Shown: one piece after another, positions 27,063 to 35,336 of the stretch | Numbering within the stretch: position 1 is the stretch's first letter | Layout: each line of letters starts with the position of its first letter | Assembly: GCF_000215935.2 (NCBI RefSeq) | Contig: NZ_AFNU02000007.1 | Location: forward strand, 62,001 to 126,000 | Reading direction: 5' to 3' | Source: Haloplasma contractile SSD-17B | Lineage (GTDB): Bacteria; Bacillota_I; Bacilli_A; Haloplasmatales; Haloplasmataceae | DNA length: 64,000 nucleotides | The notes under the pieces: generated by a model | Told to the model about the DNA's origin: nothing | The model's database searches: none | Seen by the model: only the letters and a program-made list of their open reading frames with translations | Translations under genes and position numbers: made by a program

Positions 27063-29736
27063 CAAGAATAACCTCTATGTCAGTATAATCATCATTTAGA
27101 TGGCTCGGATCAATTATAACGCCATTATCTACATGTTCAAATGGTACTTCTTCATTATTGAACAGAACCGATTTAATTTGATAGTCGTCATGAGATAATT
27201 GTTTTACATTCGTATACGTGATTGTTACTTTTCGTTCACGATACAATGTTGAGATTGATGCTTTACCATCAGCATTAAATTGATGTTTTAATAAGCTTGG
27301 CTTTAAGTGTAACTTTCCATAATGACCTTTAACACCGAACATTTCATTCACTACATTTAAGATGAACCAACTTGCTGATCCTGTTAGATAATGATACATT
27401 CCTCTACCGTCCGGATCAATATATTCTGGTATTCCTGGGTAAATTTTTGATGTATCAAAATCCATGCAGTGTTCATAAATTTCCTCTAAGATAGACGTTG
27501 CTTCTTTTGTTTCACCTTGTTGGTATAATGCATTTGCAAACATCATAGCCATATGGCTAAACATAGCACCATTTTCCTTATGACCAAAGGCAAATCCAAA
27601 TAAACGTCCCATATCAAGCTTTACTTCATTATAGTTATTGTTTAAGCGGTAGCCACCAACTTTTTGATCGTAAAGAAGTTCTTTAGATGATGCTATAATA
27701 TCTTTTGTTTGTTCACTAGTTGCTATATCACTCATTAGAGGGAATACTTGGCCGGTCAATGTCATACGAACATGATCGTTAATTACACCTTCTAATTTGT
27801 TTCCTTTATTATCATAATAGCCATTGTAAAACGCTGTATTATCGTTAACTTTTAACCATTCCTTGTTTCTTAAATGATCGCGAATGGCTTCTGACATGTT
27901 CTTTAAGGTACTTATAAGCTCATCTAATTTAATTGTCGCTTTTTTCCCTGATACAGTGCTTGTGATTAAATTAAAGTATTTGTTTAATGTCTCATGTTTT
28001 CCTTCAATATCATCAAAGGATATATCATTTGTTAATAAAACACGCATTTCTTCAAGTACTTCTATACTTGATAACCCTTGTTCTTTTAAGTGAGTTAGTA
28101 CTTCACTGATTTGCATTAAGTTCATTGCATAGAATGCAGTAAATGTAACACTTTCACCTTTATCTTTAGCCATGTCTAATCCATCGTTCCAGTCAGCACC
28201 TTCTAAACGCATGTTATTGTGCTCACCTACATTGTAATATTGAACGAGGTTTTGAAGTAGGATATGTTCAAGGATCGTACCTTCATAAACATTACCATCT
28301 TTATCTTTTTGAAGTGTTCCTTGACTTTCATCATATGTTTCATCTTCTGTACGCGTGAAGTGAACATGTTTATCTTTAAAGTATCCTTGAGTTCTGAATA
28401 AGAAATCATAATTTCCTGATCGCTCTAAATATAATTTCGTTGTGTTCCAAGGCCATGCACCATGATCCATCCACACACGTGGAATGTTATTACGGTCTGC
28501 AACGAATTCACCCGGTTCACTACCAATGATAGTAGCATTTGTACCATCAATTTTAACACCTAAATAATTATTATATAGTAAATATTCAACATCTTCAGGT
28601 TCTGTTAATAAGAGTGCAAGGCAGTCTTGCCATAAGTCTCTCCAACCACGACCACCACGACCATAATCATGATGAGGTAGGAATGAACATCCAAAGATAC
28701 GGCGTAAAATCGGTTGTAGACTAACCCACTTAACATATTGATCAAATTGAGAGTCACCCGTTTGGATGGAAAGACTACTCATTTTTTCAGACCAGTACGC
28801 TCTCATCTCATCGAACTTTTGGTCAAACATGTCTACTGTATATTGATTTGCCATTTCATCAATTGGTTCGTCTTCTGAAACAACGATTGACATAACATAT
28901 GACTTTGTTTCTTGCGGTGCAAGTGTCGTCTCAGCAAATCCAATACCACCGTTCACCTCAAAACCATCCATATCATCACCAACTTGATACGTTGTATCAG
29001 GTGATTCAAGTAATGATTTAGGCCAATCGAGTGATCCCCCTTCTCCTACGAATTCTTGTAGTTTAGGGTAATATGCTTTAGCAGCTTCTTGTGTATCTGT
29101 TGTTGCAAATACACCGTAACGTGTATGGTTTACTTGATGTCCACGCTCATCAAACGATAATGAAGGTTGGTTGATGATTCCATTTTGTACAACTTTGGCA
29201 CGGTTTAATAATGCTGTTACGTGTCTATGATCACGTAAATTGTCCGCTGATCTTGAATATAGTGGGATTGCCACAGTCGGTGTAAATGTTAATGGTTTTT
29301 CAGAACTGTTTTGGATTGTCACTTTTGTTAACTCTACATTGTCATGTCCATATGGACTAAACGTCGTTAACTCAATTGATAATCTTAATTCATCATTGGT
29401 TCTTGTTGTTTTGTGGTATAAGAACCCAGCCTCTACACTAACGTCATCATCTTGACGTACTTTTTGAACGGCTGATACCCCCGACGCATTGTACAGTCCG
29501 AATCCGTTAATATTCATCCAAAAATGTCTACCGAATAAATTATTCTGTAAATCTTCTTGACTCACTGGTACCATAGCAAATTGATTTTGATCTAATTTTA
29601 AATCTCCATTAAGTTGACTATTAACAGATGATTTTAATTTAAATCCATTTGTGATGGGAAAATACAAGTAACTTGTATCCTTTGCATTATCTAATGTAAA
29701 TGTTTCATTTTTTTCTTTAAATTTACACTTGTTCAC
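27052..29736 (-). CDS. Glycoside phosphorylase of family GH94 (cellobiose/laminaribiose phosphorylase type)
   Basis: 894 residues, typical GH94 length. It splits beta-linked disaccharides or oligosaccharides with phosphate, giving a sugar 1-phosphate without ATP cost. Motifs: N-terminal domain (FGRHFWMNINGFGLYNASG), GRGGRGWRDLWQDCLALLL in the catalytic barrel, the DWNDG motif near residue 525 that carries the general acid, and TGSASWFILNVVNEMFGV with the following phosphate-site region. GTG at 29736 is chosen because AGGAGG stands seven bases before it. Cytoplasmic, acting on sugar imported by the adjacent ABC permeases. Which linkage it cleaves cannot be told. Confidence 0.87.
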   Translation of the reverse strand: MNKCKFKEKNETFTLDNAKDTSYLYFPITNGFKLKSSVNSQLNGDLKLDQNQFAMVPVSQEDLQNNLFGRHFWMNINGFGLYNASGVSAVQKVRQDDDVSVEAGFLYHKTTRTNDELRLSIELTTFSPYGHDNVELTKVTIQNSSEKPLTFTPTVAIPLYSRSADNLRDHRHVTALLNRAKVVQNGIINQPSLSFDERGHQVNHTRYGVFATTDTQEAAKAYYPKLQEFVGEGGSLDWPKSLLESPDTTYQVGDDMDGFEVNGGIGFAETTLAPQETKSYVMSIVVSEDEPIDEMANQYTVDMFDQKFDEMRAYWSEKMSSLSIQTGDSQFDQYVKWVSLQPILRRIFGCSFLPHHDYGRGGRGWRDLWQDCLALLLTEPEDVEYLLYNNYLGVKIDGTNATIIGSEPGEFVADRNNIPRVWMDHGAWPWNTTKLYLERSGNYDFLFRTQGYFKDKHVHFTRTEDETYDESQGTLQKDKDGNVYEGTILEHILLQNLVQYYNVGEHNNMRLEGADWNDGLDMAKDKGESVTFTAFYAMNLMQISEVLTHLKEQGLSSIEVLEEMRVLLTNDISFDDIEGKHETLNKYFNLITSTVSGKKATIKLDELISTLKNMSEAIRDHLRNKEWLKVNDNTAFYNGYYDNKGNKLEGVINDHVRMTLTGQVFPLMSDIATSEQTKDIIASSKELLYDQKVGGYRLNNNYNEVKLDMGRLFGFAFGHKENGAMFSHMAMMFANALYQQGETKEATSILEEIYEHCMDFDTSKIYPGIPEYIDPDGRGMYHYLTGSASWFILNVVNEMFGVKGHYGKLHLKPSLLKHQFNADGKASISTLYRERKVTITYTNVKQLSHDDYQIKSVLFNNEEVPFEHVDNGVIIDPSHLNDDYTDIEVILDEV

Positions 29737-29819
29737 GTCAATTCCTCCTGTCTGTAGTCCTCTCATCGAAAGTACTATTTATGAAATATTTCAACTCGTC
29801 GTTTAACTAATAGAACTGA

Positions 29820-30692
29820 TTATCCTTTAACTGCTCCTGAAGCGATACTATCGATAATATATCGAGAGAAGAACATAAACGCTATTACAATTGGTACGAT
29901 TGAAACAGCTAAACCAACGTAAAGTGCACCCTGGTTTTTAATCCAGATATCCTGTGATGTTCTTAGTTCTGCGATCATCAACGGTAATGTCTTCTTTTCT
30001 GGACTGTTTAAGATAATTAATGCTCCTAGGTAGTTGTTCCATGCACCAATAAACGTGAAAATTGACATTGTTGCAATACCTGGCATCATTAGTGGTAATC
30101 CTAAACGATGGAAGATACTAAATTCTCTAGCTCCATCGATACGACTTGCTTCGATTAATTCTTTATGCACTGTACCCGCTGCGTAACTTCTTAAGAAGAA
30201 AACCGTAAACGTACTGGCAATTGCCGGTATAATCAGTGGGTAGTAGGTATCGATTAATCCATAGCCTGACATTAATTCATAGAATCCTAAGAATGCTAAT
30301 TGTTGTGGTACCATCATCATCACAATAATCATGATGAATAGAAAATTTCGACCTCTAAATTTATATACATAAAAACCATAGGCTGTTAAAGCTGAGAAAT
30401 AACCACTCAGTATTGTTACTGATAACGATATAAATAGCGAATTTAAAAAACCTCTTAAAATATTCGCAGTATCCATCAACACGTTCCAGTTTTCCATAAA
30501 TTGATTACCTGGAATTAATGTAAATCCTGATCGTATGGCAGTACCACTTCGTGTTGAGTTAATCAGTATCATTATGAAAGGAGTAATTGTAATCAACGCT
30601 AATAGTCCTAAGAAGAAGTATATCAAAAAGTATACTATAGTTTTTTTAGCCTTAATTTGTTGTTCTTGATTTGTCAGTACATCATTATGCAT
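29820..30692 (-). CDS. Carbohydrate ABC transporter permease, MalG type
   Basis: 290 residues with six membrane helices and the EAA loop of CUT1 permeases (KELIEASRIDGAREFSIFHRLGLPLMMPG). The start overlaps the upstream MalF-type permease by eight bases. With the solute-binding lipoprotein and the second permease it makes a complete importer except for the ATPase. CUT1 systems in Bacillota often use a shared MsmX-type ATPase encoded elsewhere. Ends with DSIASGAVKG, as usual. Confidence 0.94.
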   Translation of the reverse strand: MHNDVLTNQEQQIKAKKTIVYFLIYFFLGLLALITITPFIMILINSTRSGTAIRSGFTLIPGNQFMENWNVLMDTANILRGFLNSLFISLSVTILSGYFSALTAYGFYVYKFRGRNFLFIMIIVMMMVPQQLAFLGFYELMSGYGLIDTYYPLIIPAIASTFTVFFLRSYAAGTVHKELIEASRIDGAREFSIFHRLGLPLMMPGIATMSIFTFIGAWNNYLGALIILNSPEKKTLPLMIAELRTSQDIWIKNQGALYVGLAVSIVPIVIAFMFFSRYIIDSIASGAVKG

Positions 30693-31563
30693 TTGCTTTT
30701 GCCTCCTTCATACCTTTTAATGTTGAGAAATACATGAAGATTCCTGATATAAGTACTAACATTAGAAATAGTACATACGATACTGCTGCCGCTTTACCGT
30801 AGCGATCCGATTCAAATGCCAGTCTATATACATAAATAATAACCGTTCTTAATCCAGGTTCTTGGTCTTCTGGTAATAAATATGGGATTTCAAACAATTG
30901 CATACCACCAATTAGTGAGGTAATAGCAACATAGATGAAAATTGGTCTAATTAACGGCAGTGTGATATTCTTAAGAATTTGAAAACGTCCTGCACCGTCA
31001 ATTACCGCGGCTTCAAAGTATTCTTTTCCTATTGCTTGAACACCAGCCATTAATAATATAAATGTATTACCAAACCACATCCATGTTTGGATTACTGCAA
31101 CAGATGATTGGGCAAAAATTGGATTCTCAATCCACGGTATTTTCTTACCAATTAAACTGTTTAATACACCATAATCCGTATCTAAAAGAATTGAGAAGAA
31201 TAGTGCAACAGATGTTGCTGCTACTAAGTTCGGCAAGAAGAATACTGCTCTAAACTTTCCTAACCCTTTTATTCGATACTGTAAATCACTAAAAATAACA
31301 ACTAAAACTAAGGCAAGTCCTAACTGGAGAATAATGTTTCCTCCCCACATTTTAACGGTATTAAGTATTGCCTGCCAGAAAAATTTGTCTGTAAATACGT
31401 CTGAGTAATTTTTAAATCCTACTAATGTAGCATCTCCAAACCCATCATATTCGGTAAAACTTAGGTATAGTGTGTAAAAGATGGGATACACATGAAATAA
31501 TAGAAATATAACAAAAAATGGTATTATGAAAAAATAACCATATTTAGAATAACGATCAATCAT
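30685..31563 (-). CDS. Carbohydrate ABC transporter permease, MalF type
   Basis: 292 residues, six helices, EAA loop GKEYFEAAVIDGAGRFQILKNITLPLIRPI. The N-terminal YFFIIPFFVIFLLFHVYPIFYTLYLSF is the usual first helix of this family. It lies 79 bases after the binding-protein gene and overlaps the next permease by eight bases, so the three are co-transcribed and the permeases translationally coupled. Confidence 0.94.
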   Translation of the reverse strand: MIDRYSKYGYFFIIPFFVIFLLFHVYPIFYTLYLSFTEYDGFGDATLVGFKNYSDVFTDKFFWQAILNTVKMWGGNIILQLGLALVLVVIFSDLQYRIKGLGKFRAVFFLPNLVAATSVALFFSILLDTDYGVLNSLIGKKIPWIENPIFAQSSVAVIQTWMWFGNTFILLMAGVQAIGKEYFEAAVIDGAGRFQILKNITLPLIRPIFIYVAITSLIGGMQLFEIPYLLPEDQEPGLRTVIIYVYRLAFESDRYGKAAAVSYVLFLMLVLISGIFMYFSTLKGMKEAKANA

Positions 31564-31642
31564 AGATAAACCTCCTCCATTTAAAAGAGGGCGTCTACCT
31601 CTAACAGACGCCCAGCCTTTAAATTACATTTTTATTTTAAAA

Positions 31643-33097
31643 TTATGATCTTGGTGCTGTTGGTAGATCATGAGTTACGTATTCTTCACCAAGTGTTGCT
31701 TCAACTTCGTCATAGAACTCATTTAATGCTTCTTCAAGTGTTTTCTCACCTGTTCTATAGTCTTCAACATATGTACCAAGTAATGTATCTAATTGACGGT
31801 CATGTTTAGTAACAGTCGATACGTCGATTTTCTGTGCTTCTGGTAAGAAGTAGTCGAAGTGGTTTTGTCCACCTAAGAATGGGTTACCTGAATATTCGCT
31901 TGAGATTGTTTCCATGATTGAAATTCTAGAGTAAACATCTCCATTTTCGCGAGCTCTTTCAAGCATTCTGTCAGTGTCTAACGTCATACTCTTAATGAAA
32001 TCATATGCAGCATCTTTTTTCTCAGAGTTTGTGTAAACTCCTAAGAATGTTCCACCCCAGTAGTAACTATTAGGTCCACTTGCTAGACGCCAGTCACCAT
32101 ATGTACTAGTTACGTTCCCGTCGTCATCTTTAACCATTGAACTTGGTTCCATAACATGGAATAATCCCCATGTAGGTAATGTATATGACATGATTTGATA
32201 CTCAGTATCTGAATCAACTGGTGAAACTGGTCCGCTTATTCCACCAAACCATTCTGGTGACCACTCACCTGCATTAATCGTGAATGCACTTGCAGTGTCA
32301 TCAGAATAGAAATCTTTAGCGATTTCCATGTATTCAATTTGATCATACATACGCTCAGGGTTGATTGATCCATCTTTTAACCAACTTTTTGGATTTTCAC
32401 CTTGTGCGAAGAAACGAATTGCTTGCTCATCAGGGAATAATTTAATATTTTGTCCTGAATCAACAACTTCCTGCGCAGTTGTTACTAATTGTTCCTTTGA
32501 GTTGAACTTCTCGTAAGACATGAAATCATAGATAAATTGGTATGTTCCATCTGCATCTGTTGCAACATCACTTGGTGCATTATCAGATGGAGTTACTGTA
32601 TCCCAGTTTGGCCATACTAATTCAGCTAAGTCAGCTCTAAAGAATACAGCACCAGGTGTTGATTGCCATGAAAGCCCTCTAAGCGTTCCATCTGCATCTT
32701 GTCCTGATTGCCAAACGTAAGGAATGAAGTCAGCTTCCACTGCATCGAAATCGATATCTTCGTCATCCTTCATCATTTTCTCTAGGTCAGCCATGTATCC
32801 AGCTTCCATAAAGTTCTTGATCATATCTAATTCTCCAGTAAATACGTCTGGAGCACCTTTACCTGATTTTAATACTGGCTTGATTTTTGTCATGTAGTCA
32901 GCTGTATCAACAACTACATACTCAATCTCCATACCATCGTATTTTTCACTGTACATCTCTTCCCAATATTCAATGTCTCCTTGTGCTTCTAATTCATCTG
33001 TAAATGACCAGATTACAAGCTTGTTATCATCTTTATTACAAGCACTTAATGTTAAAGCAAAAGCAAATACTACAACTAAAGCAAGTATCTTTTTCAT
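31643..33097 (-). CDS. ABC transporter sugar-binding lipoprotein
   Basis: 484 residues: lipobox LSAC after MKKILALVVVFAFALT, then a periplasmic-binding-protein fold of the family-1 extracellular solute-binding type (KLVIWSFTDELE, PDVFTGELDMIKNFMEAGYMADLEKMM, and FLGVYTNSEKKDAAYDFIKSM). It captures the sugar outside the cell and hands it to the two permeases downstream. It is the first gene after the operon promoter and operators, so it is likely the most abundant product. Confidence 0.92.
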   Translation of the reverse strand: MKKILALVVVFAFALTLSACNKDDNKLVIWSFTDELEAQGDIEYWEEMYSEKYDGMEIEYVVVDTADYMTKIKPVLKSGKGAPDVFTGELDMIKNFMEAGYMADLEKMMKDDEDIDFDAVEADFIPYVWQSGQDADGTLRGLSWQSTPGAVFFRADLAELVWPNWDTVTPSDNAPSDVATDADGTYQFIYDFMSYEKFNSKEQLVTTAQEVVDSGQNIKLFPDEQAIRFFAQGENPKSWLKDGSINPERMYDQIEYMEIAKDFYSDDTASAFTINAGEWSPEWFGGISGPVSPVDSDTEYQIMSYTLPTWGLFHVMEPSSMVKDDDGNVTSTYGDWRLASGPNSYYWGGTFLGVYTNSEKKDAAYDFIKSMTLDTDRMLERARENGDVYSRISIMETISSEYSGNPFLGGQNHFDYFLPEAQKIDVSTVTKHDRQLDTLLGTYVEDYRTGEKTLEEALNEFYDEVEATLGEEYVTHDLPTAPRS

Positions 33098-33123
33098 ATT
33101 AGTAGTCCTCCCTTATTTTTTAT

Positions 33124-33137
33124 CGAAAACGTTTTGG
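33124..33137 (-). promoter_or_regulatory. LacI-type operator in the 5' leader
   Basis: Near-palindrome CGAAAACGTTTTGG centred on CG, in the leader between promoter and start codon of the binding-protein gene. The same core AAAACGTTTT occurs at 33227-33240. Confidence 0.7.
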
Positions 33138-33226
33138 TAAACATGGAAAATAATAATGTATTTCATATTTAGTCCTATTTCTTTAACACTAAAAGAGAAT
33201 ACATTTTAAATACAGAAAACGCTATA

Positions 33227-33240
33227 CTAAAACGTTTTAG
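33227..33240 (-). promoter_or_regulatory. LacI-type operator, perfect palindrome
   Basis: CTAAAACGTTTTAG, a perfect 14-base palindrome about 40 bases downstream of the -10 box. Confidence 0.75.
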
Positions 33241-33257
33241 TTTAAATTATCGTACAT

Positions 33258-33272
33258 GTTACCGTTTCCAGT
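33258..33272 (-). promoter_or_regulatory. Imperfect LacI-type operator overlapping the transcription start
   Basis: Read on the minus strand TGGAAACGGTAACA lies directly after the -10 box. One half (GGAAACG) fits the consensus; the other is degenerate. Confidence 0.5.
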
Positions 33273-33276
33273 TATA

Positions 33277-33305
33277 ATTTTACATCTTTATCTGGCAATT
33301 GTCAA
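33277..33305 (-). promoter_or_regulatory. Promoter of the sugar-utilisation operon
   Basis: Perfect TTGACA (33300-33305), 17-base spacer and TAAAAT (33277-33282). It is surrounded by operators on both sides, the arrangement expected for repression by blocking and looping. Confidence 0.8.
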
Positions 33306-33332
33306 TAACTTAAGGGTATTTTCTTGAAAAAA

Positions 33333-33346
33333 CGAAACCGTTTCGG
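33333..33346 (-). promoter_or_regulatory. LacI-type operator upstream of the -35 box
   Basis: CGAAACCGTTTCGG is a symmetrical site (CGAAAC-C-GTTTCG) with one extra central base compared with the others, about 28 bases upstream of the -35 element. Confidence 0.55.
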
Positions 33347-33367
33347 ATTGTGAAATTGTGAACATTA

Positions 33368-34021
33368 TTATTTTGATACTAAACGTCCTGTTTGATCAAA
33401 GTGTTTCTTAATAATGAAACTAAATGAACCATAATATAAGAATAGCATTAACGTTGTGCTGATCATGAAAAACAAGGGACTAAAGTTCGTACCTAGCATA
33501 TAAACAACTATAAACACCATCGAACTCATGATCATTCTAAAAAAATATCGATTACCGACTAAAAATGCGTCACGCATAATTAGTTTAAATGATTTATCTG
33601 CGTTAATTGTTAGTTGAATTAATGATAATAACATTATATTCAATGCTTCAAATCCTATAAATACCTGGAGAAGTAAAATAATTGTAAACACGTATGGATT
33701 TGCAATCGGTATAAATCCTTCATTGAACCAGTATAAGTTAAACCCTATTATTATTATAAGTAACAGTAATGGAAATGAGACCTTAAAACACTTAAGTGCA
33801 TGTTCTTTTATGAAACGTAAATACGTTAACATTAACCCATCGTATTTCTTATCTAGAATTAATTTCGATATATGAAACGCACTAGCAATACAAACAGGCA
33901 TTAAAAATAGTAAAGAAACCCCAGAAAAAAGAAAAAACAATAGATTCGTAATAAACATGATTACAATTACTTGTCCAATTTTCAATACTTTATTAAAATG
34001 AGACCAAAAAACATCTTGCAT
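33368..34021 (-). CDS. YesL-like (DUF624) membrane protein
   Basis: 217 residues with five or six membrane helices. The opening FNKVLKIGQVIVIMFITNLLFFLFSGV followed by PVCIASAFHISKLILDKKYDGLMLTYLRFIKEHALKCFKVSF is the YesL/DUF624 pattern; these proteins usually sit next to carbohydrate ABC transporters with unknown function. It lies directly upstream of the sugar operon but is separated from it by that operon's promoter, so it is a separate transcription unit. AAAGGAGG precedes the ATG. Confidence 0.8.
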   Translation of the reverse strand: MQDVFWSHFNKVLKIGQVIVIMFITNLLFFLFSGVSLLFLMPVCIASAFHISKLILDKKYDGLMLTYLRFIKEHALKCFKVSFPLLLLIIIIGFNLYWFNEGFIPIANPYVFTIILLLQVFIGFEALNIMLLSLIQLTINADKSFKLIMRDAFLVGNRYFFRMIMSSMVFIVVYMLGTNFSPLFFMISTTLMLFLYYGSFSFIIKKHFDQTGRLVSK

Positions 34022-34445
34022 AAGATTGTCCTCCTTTATATATTAGTGTTTTTGATATCGATATAGACATAAAACTAGAATAGTTACAGTAGTATTATCA
34101 TTTCTACCTTCTATGAATTCACCTTCTTTCCCTCTTTTATAATACCTTACTAGATCCGATATCCTCTAATTTATTGACAAAAATCTTATTACTTATCCGT
34201 TGCCAGTTAGTAAGCCAATTACAAATTAAATCTTATTTCGATTCATAATTAGAATACAGTAAAAACAACATCTTTGCAATATACTTAACATTATAGCATA
34301 TTATGGATCGATATTAATAGACATCGTTTTGGTATATTGCTAGATCAATTTCATAATGATAATGTGGTTATTTATAAGCAACAGGCATATCCACATAACC
34401 TTTCCCGTAACTATTAATAAAGACGTTACGTAAGAAAGGAGCATA
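34022..34445. other. Gap with noncoding repeat
   Basis: Holds the second copy of the interspersed noncoding element (34230-34395) and presumably the divergent promoters of the flanking genes. No coding potential seen. Confidence 0.55.
34230..34395. repeat. Interspersed noncoding repeat, copy B
   Basis: Diverged direct repeat of 25128-25290, about 9 kb away. Both contain a conserved core CATATTATGGAT followed by TTAATAGAC and a C-rich end (AAGCCTATTC against AGGCATATCC). Confidence 0.6.
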
Positions 34446-34712
34446 ATGATGATTCAAATTTACTATATCATTGCGCTTGCTATGTCGATCACGAATGTGT
34501 ACAAAAAGAAGATTGACAAGCCATTAGTACCTCTACTTGCTTTTATGACAGTGATCTTATTAAATGTTCTGAATGCGTGGATTTTTGATGGAGTTGTGAA
34601 AGATGCGATTAAGGATGCTTTTATTGTAGGTGGTGTCACTATTGGTTTATTTAATGCTGGTGATATGACTAGGAAGACGATTGATAAGGTTAGGGCGAGG
34701 CGATCAGAGTAA
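34446..34712 (+). CDS. Small membrane protein, unknown
   Basis: 88 residues with three short hydrophobic segments (IYYIIALAMSITNVY, LVPLLAFMTVILLNVLNAWIF, AFIVGGVTIGLFNAG) and a basic end. The ATG follows AAAGGAG and a very strong terminator follows the stop at 34726-34762, so it is a real, separately expressed gene. It resembles small holin-like or prophage membrane proteins in size, but there is no phage context. Confidence 0.65.
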   Translation: MMIQIYYIIALAMSITNVYKKKIDKPLVPLLAFMTVILLNVLNAWIFDGVVKDAIKDAFIVGGVTIGLFNAGDMTRKTIDKVRARRSE

Positions 34713-34725
34713 GACTTTAACGTGA

Positions 34726-34762
34726 AAGAAGGAACCTCATAGTGAAGTTCCTTCTTTTTTTT
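34726..34762 (+). terminator. Strong intrinsic terminator
   Basis: Stem AAGAAGGAAC / GTTCCTTCTT followed by TTTTTT, 14 bases after the 34712 stop. Confidence 0.9.
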
Positions 34763-34793
34763 AAGTATTAAGTCTAAAATTATATAAGATTTT

Positions 34794-35012
34794 TTATAAA
34801 ATATATATTATATAGATGATAGTGCTTAGAAACATTACTATAACACCACATATTTTATAAAACTTTGTTTTTAAACAATACAAGCCCATACCTACAAATA
34901 TTGCACCTATTGCTAACAATCCCAGTGAGTCATGTTCTCTAAATGATGATAGTATTAAAATTATACTAGCAGTTATCAAGAATAAATTAGAATAATTCCT
35001 GTCTTCTTTCAT
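34794..35012 (-). CDS. Small membrane protein, unknown
   Basis: 72 residues with three hydrophobic segments (LFLITASIILILSSF, LLAIGAIFVGMGLYCL, ICGVIVMFLSTIIYIIYIL). A GAGGAGAG ribosome binding site stands before the ATG. No family recognised. Confidence 0.6.
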   Translation of the reverse strand: MKEDRNYSNLFLITASIILILSSFREHDSLGLLAIGAIFVGMGLYCLKTKFYKICGVIVMFLSTIIYIIYIL

Positions 35013-35336
35013 TGCTAACTCTCCTCTAGAATAAATCTGTATATTTCCTTTTTTTTTAATTTATTAAGTTCCTTTCTCTTCACCTAAGTCCTTATATCTA
35101 GGCATTAATTTAAAATTGTTCTGTAACCATAGTAAATATGGAATTATAAGGTAGCAATATGAATTTACCATCTTTATTTAATAATTGAAACTTTTAGGTC
35201 ATTTTCTATTCATAAAAAAATTATATCATAATATGGAATACATTTAAATAATACCCTGTGGAGATTAGTGTAGGTAGTAAAAAAAAGCATTGGAAGTCAT
35301 TTAAAATCAACTTCAATGCTTTTTTGATATAGTCAA
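35013..35336. other. Gap before the S9 peptidase terminator
   Basis: AT-rich, no frame with a start. It contains the terminator at 35280-35326 and the phrase ATCATAATATGGAATAC, which recalls the core of the repeat at 25128 and 34230 but is too short to call a third copy. Confidence 0.45.
35280..35326 (-). terminator. Intrinsic terminator after the S9 peptidase
   Basis: Stem AAAAAAGCATTGAAG / CTTCAATGCTTTTTT class, ending next to the stop at 35337. Confidence 0.85.

Noticed and set aside
35160-35270. Third copy of the noncoding repeat
   Set aside because: Only a short stretch around ATATCATAATATGGAATAC is similar, within chance expectation for such AT-rich DNA.
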